Shown here in pieces: positions 28,901 to 37,010 of a stretch of DNA of 64,000 nt. A program made the translations under genes and the position numbers. The stretch covers positions 168,856-232,855 of the forward strand of contig JBJYZC010000002.1 in NCBI GenBank assembly GCA_046263755.1, in the 5' to 3' direction. This DNA comes from Lachnocurva sp029100405. GTDB lineage: Bacteria; Bacillota; Clostridia; Lachnospirales; Lachnospiraceae. The notes beneath the pieces were generated by a model. The model had not been told where the DNA came from. It made no database searches and worked only from the letters and a program-made list of their open reading frames with translations. Numbering within the stretch: the stretch's first letter is position 1; each line of letters starts with the position of its first letter.

Positions 28901-29475
28901 CGAACCGGATGATCCAGATTCAGAGGAAAGACATCGACGATACCGCCACGCACGGAAAACTGACCTTTCTCCTCCACCATGGGAAGGGCTTCGTAGCCAT
29001 CCCGGATCAAAAACTTTCGAAATTCTTCCAGATCCAATTCATCTTCGAGGGAAATGCTTCGAATGCCCTGCCGGAAGACATCTGCCTCCGGAAGCCGGTT
29101 CATAAGTGCCCCGGCACTGGTGACCAGGGTCATCTTCTGTCCGGACAGGATGGCATCCATTGCCGTGACTCTTGGAATAGTCAAAGCATTGCCGCGGACA
29201 TCCGACTGGAAGAAGAGCAGGTCCTTGCCCGGAAAATAATAGGTCGCCGGGTCAAAGGCCAGCATCTCCTCATAGAGATCTCTGGCTCTCTGTTCATCGC
29301 TCGTCACGAGAAGCCGAACCGGAGCATCATAAGAGAGGGCGAAGCTAACCAGGGCCTTCCCGGCGTCTGTCACCCCGGACAACTGCAGATATTCCGGTTT
29401 TTTATGTTTTTTCAAGCGGTCCTTCAGTTCTTCTACATCCGAAAGCCCTTGGAAGGGTGTCAAAAAGACATTCAT
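25918..29475 (-). CDS. mfd: Transcription-repair coupling factor Mfd
   Basis: Removes RNA polymerase stalled at DNA lesions and recruits UvrAB. N-terminal UvrB-like module (about 1-340), CarD-like RNA polymerase interaction domain (FRDLTPGDYVVHENHGLG, around 490-560), SF2 translocase with Walker A GDVGYGKTE, DEEQRFG and SATPIPRTL, motif VI RGRVGRSSRTAYAF, and the C-terminal TRCF domain. The ATG at 29475 has AGGAG 7 bases upstream, overlapping the pth stop region; 1185 residues, the normal size. Confidence 0.97.
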   Translation of the reverse strand: MNVFLTPFQGLSDVEELKDRLKKHKKPEYLQLSGVTDAGKALVSFALSYDAPVRLLVTSDEQRARDLYEEMLAFDPATYYFPGKDLLFFQSDVRGNALTIPRVTAMDAILSGQKMTLVTSAGALMNRLPEADVFRQGIRSISLEDELDLEEFRKFLIRDGYEALPMVEEKGQFSVRGGIVDVFPLNLDHPVRIELFGDEVDSIKLFEVGSQRSTENLESVRILPAVEFVLSDKEQNQGLQKMRKDLDRLYQNFREQMQTEAAYQLKRTTEEGIERVESGWSRQEIETYLPYFFPNAGCLLDYLPKDCLVLLDEGRRLRENVDEIEREFQDSMKHRLMKGNLLPGQMELLISVNQLLFRLQTFSGVVLSTLDVAGRIVPVAEQYHIDMQQGTSYNGSFELLLKELAIYRQRKERVLLVTQSRTRGKRLAQDLMEHDVRTFYSDSYDKEIQPGEVMVTYGQISRGFEFPASGFVIIAETDIFGQHRKKRKKKQKKYEGESISGFRDLTPGDYVVHENHGLGIYRGIEKIEVDGVLKDYIKIEYAKGSVLYVLATQLDSIQKYGGADGKKPRLNTLGGQEWSKTKAKVQSAVGVIAKDLVDLYAVRQEDKGYQYGPDTEWQKEFEESFPYEETDSQLSAIEDVKRDMESPKIMDRLICGDVGYGKTEIAMRAAFKAVQENKQVVYLAPTTILCDQIYNNFVQRMKDYPVTIAELSRFRSETQQKVTIKRLKQGLVDIVIGTHRALSNDVKFKDLGLLIIDEEQRFGVRHKEKIKQMKKNVDVLSLSATPIPRTLHMSLVGIRDMSVLEEAPIDRQPIQTFVFEYNEEMIREAIARELSRDGQVYFVTNRVRNIADVAARIQELLPDATVAYAHGQMNKSDLEEIMARFLNQEIDILVATTIIEIGLDIPNVNTIIISDADRMGLSQLYQLRGRVGRSSRTAYAFFLYKKDKILKEDAEKRLSAIREFTDLGSGFKIAMRDLEIRGAGNMLGKEQHGHMEAVGYDLYCKMLNEAVKKEKGEAVEEDFDTTVEIDLDAYIPTGYISDEIQRLDIYKRIASIRTEEDALEIYDELIDRYGEPGRSVENLIEIAKLRAHARRAYISEMRQTKDMLRIVLYKKAKLNVAKLPLVEEKFGPYVRFVMAGKNGPEFDYYYQMDSRIRKRQPLDLLREFADGLYELAVDGASTSVE

Positions 29476-29479
29476 GTCC

Positions 29480-30049
29480 CTACTCCTGCAATCCATTGTA
29501 TTTCGTCATCGCATCATCAAAACGGCCGTCCAGAAGGAGTTCCAGGCAGTCGGCAGAGTCCTGAAGGATCCGGTCCAGTTTCTCCCTCTCTTCTACGGGT
29601 AAATGCCCCAGTACGTGAGCGACCATATCTCTGCCCGGCATGAGTCTCCCCACGCCCAATCGGACACGGACGAAATCTTCCGTTCCAAGACAGGCAATAA
29701 TACTCTTTAAACCATTATGTCCGCCGGCCGATCCTTTTTTTCGGATCCGCATACGTCCGACATCCTGCATAACATCATCGCAGAAGACGATCAGATCCTC
29801 TGGCGAAAGCTTGTAGTAATCCATCAGGGCCCGAATACTTTCCCCGCTGTTATTCATATAGGTCTGTGGCTTTACCAGAAGGACAGCATGAGCCCCGATC
29901 CTTCCCTTCCCGGTCAGAGCTTTTCCTTCCTCCTTCTGCACCGGGATCCCATATTTCTCTGCGATGCAGTCAATGGCGTCGAAGCCTGCATTATGACGGG
30001 TCTTCTGATATTGTAAGCCCGGATTTCCCAATCCTGCGATGATCTTCAT
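29480..30049 (-). CDS. pth: Peptidyl-tRNA hydrolase
   Basis: Recycles peptidyl-tRNA that drops off ribosomes. Starts MKIIAGLGNPGLQYQKTRHNAG with the conserved Asn and catalytic His, then FCDDVMQDVGRMRIRKKGSAGGHNGLKSI. The start at 30049 follows AGGAGG; 189 residues. The longer frame upstream has no site. The pth-mfd pair is conserved in Firmicutes; the 4-bp gap to mfd suggests coupling. Confidence 0.96.
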   Translation of the reverse strand: MKIIAGLGNPGLQYQKTRHNAGFDAIDCIAEKYGIPVQKEEGKALTGKGRIGAHAVLLVKPQTYMNNSGESIRALMDYYKLSPEDLIVFCDDVMQDVGRMRIRKKGSAGGHNGLKSIIACLGTEDFVRVRLGVGRLMPGRDMVAHVLGHLPVEEREKLDRILQDSADCLELLLDGRFDDAMTKYNGLQE

Positions 30050-30223
30050 GTTTTCCTCCTGACATGTCTCAGATGAACAAAATATACTAAAAAGGTCCGC
30101 TTTGTGTGATTTTGACCCTCCCCAATGGTTCAACCTAACATCACAACCAACTTCTAAATAATAGCCGCATGCTATCCCAATGGCAACTATCCCGCTATCA
30201 TAATTTTTCTGATAAAACCTCAA

Positions 30224-30255
30224 AAACCGGGGACGGCTTCTGCCTTCCCCGGTTT
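30224..30255 (-). terminator. spoVG terminator
   Basis: Perfect 10-bp stem AAACCGGGGA / TCCCCGGTTT with a 12-base loop, followed by T's on the minus strand (GGTTTTTGAGG). Confidence 0.8.
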
Positions 30256-30277
30256 CTTTCACGATTCTTCTTCCCTG

Positions 30278-30544
30278 TTATTCTTCTTCGAGAATATCCT
30301 TCCGATAACGGTCCAGAATCATATTCTGCAGCTTTTCTCTTGTCTCCGACCGAATCGGATGAGCAATGTCCTTATACTCACCGTCCGTTGCTTTGCGGCT
30401 TGGCATTGCAATGAAGAGTCCCTTTTCTCCCTCGATCACCTTGATGTCATGAACAACAAACTCATTGTCAATCGTGATAGAGGCAACGGCCTTCATTTTG
30501 CCTTCCTTTTCGATCTTTCGTATTCTGATATCCGTAATATTCAT
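30278..30544 (-). CDS. spoVG: SpoVG-family regulator
   Basis: 88-residue protein starting [23 protein letters not shown] with [21 protein letters not shown], the SpoVG signature. SpoVG proteins bind DNA and RNA and control envelope, capsule and virulence functions, also in bacteria that do not sporulate, so this gene alone does not imply spores. It follows glgD by 18 bp and may be the end of the glgC-glgD transcript. Confidence 0.95.
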   Translation of the reverse strand: MNITDIRIRKIEKEGKMKAVASITIDNEFVVHDIKVIEGEKGLFIAMPSRKATDGEYKDIAHPIRSETREKLQNMILDRYRKDILEEE

Positions 30545-30562
30545 ATCGGCCCCCTATTATAC

Positions 30563-31687
30563 TTATACTCCGTAGCGGTTCTGTTTCTCCGAAACAACCA
30601 TAATGCTGTCCTTGCCGACATAGCTTGTATTACTCAGTAAGGTCTCATTACTTTCCACGATACAGTTCTCAACATATACATTATCCCCAATATAGGCTCC
30701 GTTCATAATGATGGAATTCTTGATGGTGCAGCCGTTTCCGACAAAAACCTTCTTAAAGAGAACGGAGTTCTCGACCTTGCTGTTAATGATACAGCCACTG
30801 GCGATCAGACTGTTTCTCACATCGGCTCCCTCATTATACTTTGCCGGTGCCAGATCCATGGCCTTGGAATAGATCGGTGCTCCTTCCTCAAACATATGCA
30901 TACGGACATCCCTGTTCAGGAAATCCATGTTTGTCTTATAGTAGGCTTCAATCGTTGAAATATTCCGCCAGTAATCATCCAGCATATAGCCGTAGATCTT
31001 CTTCATTCCCAGATAGCGGATCAGGATATCGGTGACAAAATTATATCTTCCTTCCCGGTTCGACTGCTCCAGAAGCTCAATCAAAGCGCGGCGGCGAATG
31101 ATGTAAATGCCGGTCGATACGATATTGGAATGAGCAACCATTGGCTTCTCTTCAAAATCAGTGATCTGACCATCCATATCCATCTTGACCACACCAAAGC
31201 GCTTGATGTCATCCCCTTGCGGACACTTGGCACATACGACTGTGATATTGGCCTGTTTCTGAATGTGATAGTCCAGAACCTTATTGAAATCCATCTTATA
31301 GATGCAGTCACCGCTCGAGATAATGACATAGGGCTCATGGCGTTCCTTCAGGAAATCAATATTCTGCCACATTGCATCTGCTGTTCCCCGATACCACCAG
31401 CTGTTATTGGTCGTAACCGTCGGTGTGAAAATAAAGAGTCCGCCCTGTTTCCGGCCGAAATTCCACCACTTGGCCGAATTCAGATGTTCATTCAGAGAAC
31501 GGGCATTGTACTGCGATAGTACAGCCACCGTCTGAACATGCGAATTTGTCATGTTGGAAAGAGTGAAGTCAATACTCCGATAACTGCCTGCCACCGGCAT
31601 TGCGGCGATTGCCCGCTTATCGGAGAGAGAGCCCATTCGTGTGTTGTTGCCACCTGCCAGAATAATTCCCAATGCCTTCATGCTCAT
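30563..31687 (-). CDS. glgD: Glucose-1-phosphate adenylyltransferase, GlgD subunit
   Basis: Regulatory-type subunit of ADP-glucose pyrophosphorylase for glycogen synthesis. Nucleotidyltransferase N-terminus ([12 protein letters not shown]) with a variant loop compared with GlgC, and a left-handed beta-helix C-terminus of hexapeptide repeats ([30 protein letters not shown]). 374 residues. The ATG overlaps the glgC stop by 4 bp. GlgD usually has little activity alone and tunes GlgC. Confidence 0.94.
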   Translation of the reverse strand: MSMKALGIILAGGNNTRMGSLSDKRAIAAMPVAGSYRSIDFTLSNMTNSHVQTVAVLSQYNARSLNEHLNSAKWWNFGRKQGGLFIFTPTVTTNNSWWYRGTADAMWQNIDFLKERHEPYVIISSGDCIYKMDFNKVLDYHIQKQANITVVCAKCPQGDDIKRFGVVKMDMDGQITDFEEKPMVAHSNIVSTGIYIIRRRALIELLEQSNREGRYNFVTDILIRYLGMKKIYGYMLDDYWRNISTIEAYYKTNMDFLNRDVRMHMFEEGAPIYSKAMDLAPAKYNEGADVRNSLIASGCIINSKVENSVLFKKVFVGNGCTIKNSIIMNGAYIGDNVYVENCIVESNETLLSNTSYVGKDSIMVVSEKQNRYGV

Positions 31688-32952
31688 TCACCTGCCTTAA
31701 TAATATAGCCGCCACTCTCCAGAAGCCCGTTTGGATAGTCGCTTTCCTCTGTTTTGCCATGAATAGCTGTATTCTTCCCGATGGAAACATTGTCCGGGAT
31801 CACAGAATCATTACCAATGGTCACGAGATCAAATGCATAGACCTTCTGGGACAGTTTGCTCGGAGCATACTCTCCGACGCCCAGTTTTGCATTCTCTCCT
31901 ACGACTGTGTTCTCAGCAATGATTGCCTTATCAATCACAGCCCCTTTCTTGATATGTACGCCACGCATCAGAATAGAATTCCGGACAATGGCACCTTCTT
32001 CAACGATAACGCCCGGTCCGAGAACACTGTTTTCTACAGCACCGTCGATCTGGTCTGCCGCGCCGATAATTGCTCTTTTTACCCTCGCGTTTTCCCCGAT
32101 ATAGTGTGGTTCGATCATGGTCTGTTTGGTATATATTTTCCAGAATTCCTCATAGAGATTGAATTCCGGGATCAGATCGACCAGCTCCATATTGGCTTCC
32201 CAATAGGATCCAAGTGTTCCGACATCCTTCCAGTAGCCATTGAATTCGTAGGCGAAGATCCGCATGCCCTCATTATGGCAATAGGGAATGATATGCTTAC
32301 CGAAATCGCAGTTCGGCTGATCCTTCAGCTTGATCAGGGCTTCCTTCAAAACCGGCCAGCTGAAAATATAGATCCCCATCGAAGCGAGGTTGGACTTGGG
32401 ATGTTCCGGCTTCTCTTCGAATTCCACGATCTGCTTGTTCTCATCACAGACAACGACGCCGAAGCGGCTGGCCTCTTCGATCGGAACCGGAATTGCCGCA
32501 ATCGTGACATCCGCCTTGTTCTGCTTATGGAAGTCCAGCATGGCTTCATAATCCATCTTATAGATATGGTCTCCGGAAAGGATCAGGACATAATCCGGAT
32601 CATAGCTTTCCATGTAATTCAGATTCTGATAGATCGCATTTGCGGTTCCGGAATACCAGTCTGCATTACTGCTTCTCTCATACGGAGGAAGAACGGTTAC
32701 GCCGCCATTATTACGATCCAGATCCCAAGGAATACCGATTCCGATATGGGAATTCAGTACCAATGGCTGATACTGCGTCAGGACGCCAACCGTATCAATT
32801 CCGGAGTTGATACAATTTGAAAGCGGGAAATCGATGATCCTGTACTTTCCGCCAAAAGCAACCGCCGGTTTTGCAACGTTCGATGTCAAAACGCCCAGTC
32901 TGGATCCCTGGCCGCCGGCAAGGAGCATTGCTATCATTTCTTTACTGCCCAT
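31684..32952 (-). CDS. glgC: Glucose-1-phosphate adenylyltransferase, GlgC subunit
   Basis: Catalytic subunit making ADP-glucose from glucose-1-phosphate and [14 protein letters not shown] start motif, [10 protein letters not shown] metal-binding region, [10 protein letters not shown], and C-terminal beta-helix repeats. The start at 32952 follows GGGGTGA; 422 residues. Substrate would come from the phosphoglucomutase at 14-15.8 kb. No glycogen synthase or branching enzyme lies in the window. Confidence 0.95.
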   Translation of the reverse strand: MGSKEMIAMLLAGGQGSRLGVLTSNVAKPAVAFGGKYRIIDFPLSNCINSGIDTVGVLTQYQPLVLNSHIGIGIPWDLDRNNGGVTVLPPYERSSNADWYSGTANAIYQNLNYMESYDPDYVLILSGDHIYKMDYEAMLDFHKQNKADVTIAAIPVPIEEASRFGVVVCDENKQIVEFEEKPEHPKSNLASMGIYIFSWPVLKEALIKLKDQPNCDFGKHIIPYCHNEGMRIFAYEFNGYWKDVGTLGSYWEANMELVDLIPEFNLYEEFWKIYTKQTMIEPHYIGENARVKRAIIGAADQIDGAVENSVLGPGVIVEEGAIVRNSILMRGVHIKKGAVIDKAIIAENTVVGENAKLGVGEYAPSKLSQKVYAFDLVTIGNDSVIPDNVSIGKNTAIHGKTEESDYPNGLLESGGYIIKAGE

Positions 32953-33006
32953 GTGCTCACCCCGTTTCAATAGATTGAAAACCAACAACTGCCTAGTGGA
33001 AAAAAA

Positions 33007-33049
33007 TGTCAATTTGACAGTCGCATTTGTAAACTTGACTAAAGTATAG
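33007..33049 (-). promoter_or_regulatory. glgC promoter region with a 13-bp palindrome
   Basis: Minus strand carries an extended -10 (TGC TATACT, around 33044-33049) but no strong -35. Just downstream lies the perfect palindrome TGTCAAATTGACA (33007-33019), well placed for a repressor. Confidence 0.45.
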
Positions 33050-33155
33050 CATAGTTATTCCCTTACAAACACATAATTTTCACAAATTTCAGGTGAATTT
33101 TTCTACACATGTTGCTTCTTTTTTTGTTTTTCCATGGTTTGTATTTTTCCTTTTC

Positions 33156-33184
33156 TTGCAAAAGGAAAAAAAGCGTAGTATATA
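33156..33184 (+). promoter_or_regulatory. murC promoter
   Basis: TTGCAA (33156-33161), 17-base spacer, TATATA (33179-33184), about 70 bases upstream of the chosen murC start. Divergent from glgC. Confidence 0.65.
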
Positions 33185-33253
33185 TAGGAAGAATTTATTC
33201 GGTAGATCATGAGATCAGTACGATCCTACAGGTTTAGAGAGCAGGCATTTTTT

Positions 33254-34633
33254 ATGTTTAAAATCAACTTCAATCAGCCACTTCATGTACATTTCATCGG
33301 CATCGGCGGTATCAGTATGAGCGGTCTCGCACAGGTCCTTCTGGACCGGCATTTCAAGGTCAGCGGATCTGACCGCACGCCATCGGATCTCACCCGCCAT
33401 CTGGAGAAGATGGGTGCTAAGATCTCCTATCCTCAGGCAGCTGAAAATGTAGACCCTTCCACCGATGTCTTTGTATATACCGCTGCGATCCATCCGGACA
33501 ATCCGGAATTTGTCCGGGCAAAGGAAACCGGAAAGCCTATGCTGACCCGGGCCCAGCTTCTCGGCCAGATCATGGAACACTTCAGAAACTCGGTCGCTGT
33601 CAGCGGCACACATGGCAAGACCACGACAACTTCCATGATCAGTCAGGTTCTTCTGGAAGCCGAGGCCGATCCGACCATTTCCGTCGGCGCAATTTTCAAG
33701 CCCATTCAGTCTAATATCCGGGTCGGATCCTCCGATGTCTTCGTGGCAGAAGCCTGTGAATACACGGACAGTTTTCTCTCTCTTTTCCCGAGATACAGCA
33801 TCATTTTAAATATTGATGCCGAGCATCTGGACTACTTTAAGACCCTGGAAAACGAGAGAAAGTCCTTCCACAAATTTGTCGGAAATACCGCAAAAGATGG
33901 TCTTCTGGTCATTAACGGGGAGATCCCTGATTACAGGGAAATCGTGAAAGATGCTCCCTGTCAGGTGGTGTCTTTCGGATTTTCGGAAGAAGATGACTAT
34001 CACGCGGAAGAGATCAGCTATAACGAATTCGGATATCCGTCTTTCACACCTGTCGCTTTCGGTCAAAAGCTTGATCCCATCGTTCTCCATGTACCAGGCC
34101 GGCATAATGTCGGAAATGCCTTGTCTGCTATCGCAGTTCTTCGGGCAATGGGTATTCCTTATGACAAGATCCAAAGCGGACTGGCAAAATTCTCCGGTGC
34201 TGACCGGCGCTTCCAATACAAGGGAAAGCTTTCCAATGGTGCTGTTATTATTGATGACTATGCTCACCATCCAACGGAGATCAAGGCGTCTTTAAATGCC
34301 GCCCTGAATTATCCGCACAAACGACTGGTTGTCATTTTCCAGCCTCATACCTATACCCGGACCAAGGCCTTCCTCCCCGACTTCATTCAGGCCCTTTCTC
34401 TCGCAGACGTCGTTGTTCTGGCCCCTATCTATGCTGCCAGAGAGCAGGATATCTATGGGGTAAGCTCCGCTGATATCGAGAAAGGATTGAAAAAGCTCGG
34501 CAAGGAAGCCTACTATTTCCACTCCTTCCCTGAAATTGAAGACTGGGTGAAAAAAAATTCTATGAACGGCGATCTGTTGATAACAATGGGCGCCGGAAAC
34601 ATCGTAAATGTTGGAGAAGATCTCCTGAAATAA
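33254..34633 (+). CDS. murC: UDP-N-acetylmuramate--L-alanine ligase
   Basis: Adds the first amino acid of the peptidoglycan stem. N-terminal FIGIGGISMSGLA (UDP-MurNAc domain), ATP loop SGTHGKTTTTSM, central DDYAHHPTEI and C-terminal PHTYTRTK. The ATG at 33254 (MFKINF) gives 459 residues, the family size; its Shine-Dalgarno is weak (CAGG, 8 bases away). Single gene, ending in a terminator that overlaps DnaA-box sequences. Confidence 0.96.
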   Translation: MFKINFNQPLHVHFIGIGGISMSGLAQVLLDRHFKVSGSDRTPSDLTRHLEKMGAKISYPQAAENVDPSTDVFVYTAAIHPDNPEFVRAKETGKPMLTRAQLLGQIMEHFRNSVAVSGTHGKTTTTSMISQVLLEAEADPTISVGAIFKPIQSNIRVGSSDVFVAEACEYTDSFLSLFPRYSIILNIDAEHLDYFKTLENERKSFHKFVGNTAKDGLLVINGEIPDYREIVKDAPCQVVSFGFSEEDDYHAEEISYNEFGYPSFTPVAFGQKLDPIVLHVPGRHNVGNALSAIAVLRAMGIPYDKIQSGLAKFSGADRRFQYKGKLSNGAVIIDDYAHHPTEIKASLNAALNYPHKRLVVIFQPHTYTRTKAFLPDFIQALSLADVVVLAPIYAAREQDIYGVSSADIEKGLKKLGKEAYYFHSFPEIEDWVKKNSMNGDLLITMGAGNIVNVGEDLLK

Positions 34634-34636
34634 AAG

Positions 34637-34758
34637 TTATCCACTTTATCCACAATTCTTTGTTGAAGGTTTTCGACAAGAGTTGTGGATTTTTTCTTGT
34701 GATTTTTCCGCTATCGTCAAGACTTATCCACAATATGCACTTTTCCCCTTGTGGATAC
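34637..34758. promoter_or_regulatory. Cluster of DnaA boxes between murC and the dnaD operon
   Basis: Two perfect boxes TTATCCACA (34646-34654 and 34724-34732), two with one mismatch (34637-34645 TTATCCACT; 34750-34758, minus strand GTATCCACA) and one weaker minus-strand box (34684-34692). Boxes at 34646 and 34684 also form the arms of the murC terminator. The cluster lies 20 bases upstream of the -35 of the replication-initiation operon. Confidence 0.7.
34648..34696 (+). terminator. murC terminator
   Basis: Long stem between ATCCACAA-TTCTTTGTTGA and TCGACAAGAG-TTGTGGAT, followed by TTTTTTC on the plus strand. Confidence 0.75.
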
Positions 34759-34777
34759 TTCCGTCACCTGCCTTTCT

Positions 34778-34805
34778 TTGCAGGCCTGTGTCTTTATGGT
34801 ATAAT
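34778..34805 (+). promoter_or_regulatory. Promoter of the dnaD-dnaI-prs operon
   Basis: TTGCAG (34778-34783), 16-base spacer, TATAAT (34800-34805), about 28 bases ahead of the dnaD-like start. Confidence 0.7.
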
Positions 34806-34833
34806 TTCGGCGATAGATTCTAGGAGGAAGTTC

Positions 34834-35943
34834 ATGTCTGATCTCATTACTTTACACACAGTGTCCGAGAAACAGGTGACCTGTGTTTCCAATACCTTTA
34901 TTGACCATTATCTCCCGGAAGCGGACGGCGAATATGTGAAGATCTATCTCTATCTGCTTCGCTGTCTTTCCGGCCGCGGTTATTCTTTTTCCATCTCAGG
35001 TTTTGCCGATCAGCTCGGCCATACGGAACGGGATATCGTAAAAGCTCTGGATTACTGGCAGGACCGCCATCTCCTTCGTCTGGAATACGATAAGGCAGGG
35101 AAACTGGTCGGGATCTGCATGTTGGATCCCGATGATGATCAGCTGGCGTCTCTGACAGTCAATCTGCAGAAAATGCCCGAAGAAAAAACCTCGCCAAAGG
35201 ACGAGCCGGTTCGAGAAGAGGTTCCTTCCGCTCCGGTCGATATTTCGGAAGACAGAGGAGAAATACCGACCAAGCCGAACTTCTCTCCGGAAGAGCGGCA
35301 GACCATCAGCAGAGATGAGGCTTCGAAGGAGCTGATCTATGTTACCGAGCAGTATTTCGAAAAACCTATGAACCAGAACGAATCCGATACCATCCTTTTC
35401 TGGCACTGGACACTGGGGCTTTCCATCGAATTGATCGAATTTCTGGTGGAAGAATGCATTGCAGCCGGTCACAAGAGCATCTATTATATGAATAAGGTCG
35501 CTTTGAACTGGAAAAAGGAGGGCATTACAACGGAGGCGGAAGCACGTCTGGCATCCGATATCCATTCGAATGCCTATTATGCCATCATGAAGGCCTTCGG
35601 CATTCAGGGAAGAAAACTGACACCGAAGGAAGAGGAATTTCTGGCCCGCTGGACCAAGGAATATGCTTTTACGGAAGATCTGATCTTTGAAGCCTGTCAG
35701 AGGACTGTGATGCAGACCGGAAAGGCCAGCTTCGAATATGCGGACACCATCCTCTCCAACTGGAACAAGGCACATGTTCATACTTTAAGTGAAGTGAAAA
35801 ACCAGGACATGAGCCATGCTGCAAGAAGCAGCCGGGCCGGCGGGAAAGGCAGTGGATCCAATATCGCCAGGAAGGAAGCACCTTCTTCTCCTTCTTATGA
35901 TGATGCGTCTCTCCAGGCCTTGGAAAAGCGTCTTCTACAGTAA
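34834..35943 (+). CDS. DnaD/DnaB-type primosomal protein
   Basis: Replication-restart and initiation protein that helps load the replicative helicase in Firmicutes. The N-terminal part (about 1-110) looks like a winged helix (IYLYLLRCLSGRGYSFSISGFADQLGHTERDIVKALDYW); two DnaD C-terminal-type domains follow (IEFLVEECIAAGHKSIYYMNKVALNWKKEGI, and FEYADTILSNWNKAHVHTL). The start at 34834 has AGGAGG 6 bases upstream, giving 369 residues. Directly followed by the helicase-loader ATPase, as expected for a loading operon. Confidence 0.88.
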   Translation: MSDLITLHTVSEKQVTCVSNTFIDHYLPEADGEYVKIYLYLLRCLSGRGYSFSISGFADQLGHTERDIVKALDYWQDRHLLRLEYDKAGKLVGICMLDPDDDQLASLTVNLQKMPEEKTSPKDEPVREEVPSAPVDISEDRGEIPTKPNFSPEERQTISRDEASKELIYVTEQYFEKPMNQNESDTILFWHWTLGLSIELIEFLVEECIAAGHKSIYYMNKVALNWKKEGITTEAEARLASDIHSNAYYAIMKAFGIQGRKLTPKEEEFLARWTKEYAFTEDLIFEACQRTVMQTGKASFEYADTILSNWNKAHVHTLSEVKNQDMSHAARSSRAGGKGSGSNIARKEAPSSPSYDDASLQALEKRLLQ

Positions 35944-35988
35944 AATGCGGATCAAGCAAATCAATATCAGTCCGAAAAGAGCAAAGCT

Positions 35989-36981
35989 ATGTCCCTGACG
36001 AATGAACAATATGATTCCCTGATGCGAAACTACGAGGCCCAGCGAGCCATTGATACCGATCGCATGGAGGCACACATTCGGGAAGTCGAAGCGAAAATCC
36101 CCCGTATACGGGAAATCCGAAGAGAGATCTCCGATGCGGCTTATGAAGCTGCCAAAATGAGGCTGGAAAACCCATCCTCTGATCATTCTTACGAAGATGC
36201 CCTGTCCTCAAGACTGAATGATCTGATCCAGGAGCGATCTACGCTTCTGGAGGGGGCCGGATATCCCAAGGATTACATGGAGATGCAATACCACTGCCCC
36301 GACTGTAAGGATACCGGTTTTATCGGAAACGAACGCTGCCACTGCTTTCGTCAGGCTGCAATCGACCTGGTCTACCGCCAGTCTCATATCACAGAAGAAC
36401 TGGAGAACCAGTCTTTTAATGACTTCACTCTGGATTTCTATTCCGATCAAAAGGATGCAAAGGAAGGCAGGTCTCCAAGAGAAGCTGCCGGCCGGGCCCT
36501 GTCTCTGATGAAGGGTTTTTCAAGGGATTTTAAGGTCCTGGGCGGAAATGCCTTGCTTTATGGAGATACCGGGACCGGGAAGACCTTCCTGACCAACTGC
36601 TGTGCCAGAAGCCTTCTGGACCAGGGCATTTCGGTCATATATTTTACCGCTTTTCAATTTTTTCAGCTGTTGGAAAAACATGTTTTCGACCATGATCACA
36701 CAATGGACGAAGATTATGATAATATATTCTCTTGTGATGTATTGATCATTGACGACCTTGGGACAGAAATGCAGAACAAATTTACAACTGCCCAGATGTT
36801 TCAGGTCATAAACGAACGTCTCATTCGCAGACATTCCACGATCATCACCACGAATCTTACCCTTGGGGAGCTCCGCGACCGCTACGGCGAGCGCGTTTTA
36901 TCCAGAATCACAAGCAACTATACTCTGATCAAACTCTTCGGCCAGGACATTCGTCTCCGAAAGAGTCTGGAGAAGAAGTAA
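35989..36981 (+). CDS. dnaI: Helicase-loader ATPase, DnaI/DnaC type
   Basis: 330-residue AAA+ ATPase that loads DnaB-type helicase. A helical N-terminus (about 1-100) carries a zinc-binding motif (CPDC then CHCF, about residues 103-120) as in Bacillus DnaI. The ATPase has Walker A GDTGTGKTF, Walker B LIIDDLGTE, sensor I TTNLT and an arginine-finger region RVLSRI. Second gene of the operon with DnaD upstream and prs immediately downstream. The symbol is by analogy. Confidence 0.92.
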   Translation: MSLTNEQYDSLMRNYEAQRAIDTDRMEAHIREVEAKIPRIREIRREISDAAYEAAKMRLENPSSDHSYEDALSSRLNDLIQERSTLLEGAGYPKDYMEMQYHCPDCKDTGFIGNERCHCFRQAAIDLVYRQSHITEELENQSFNDFTLDFYSDQKDAKEGRSPREAAGRALSLMKGFSRDFKVLGGNALLYGDTGTGKTFLTNCCARSLLDQGISVIYFTAFQFFQLLEKHVFDHDHTMDEDYDNIFSCDVLIIDDLGTEMQNKFTTAQMFQVINERLIRRHSTIITTNLTLGELRDRYGERVLSRITSNYTLIKLFGQDIRLRKSLEKK

Positions 36982-37010
36982 TGCACAATCTATCTCAGGA
37001 GGAAAAATTC

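Noticed and set aside
30278..30544. Evidence for endospore formation from spoVG
   Set aside because: SpoVG is found in many non-sporulating Firmicutes, and the nearby sporulation genes expected in the rqcP-tilS region are absent.
34637..34758. Chromosomal replication origin
   Set aside because: DnaA boxes are present, but there is no dnaA/dnaN pair, no clear DnaA-trio or AT-rich unwinding region, and the boxes partly serve a terminator.
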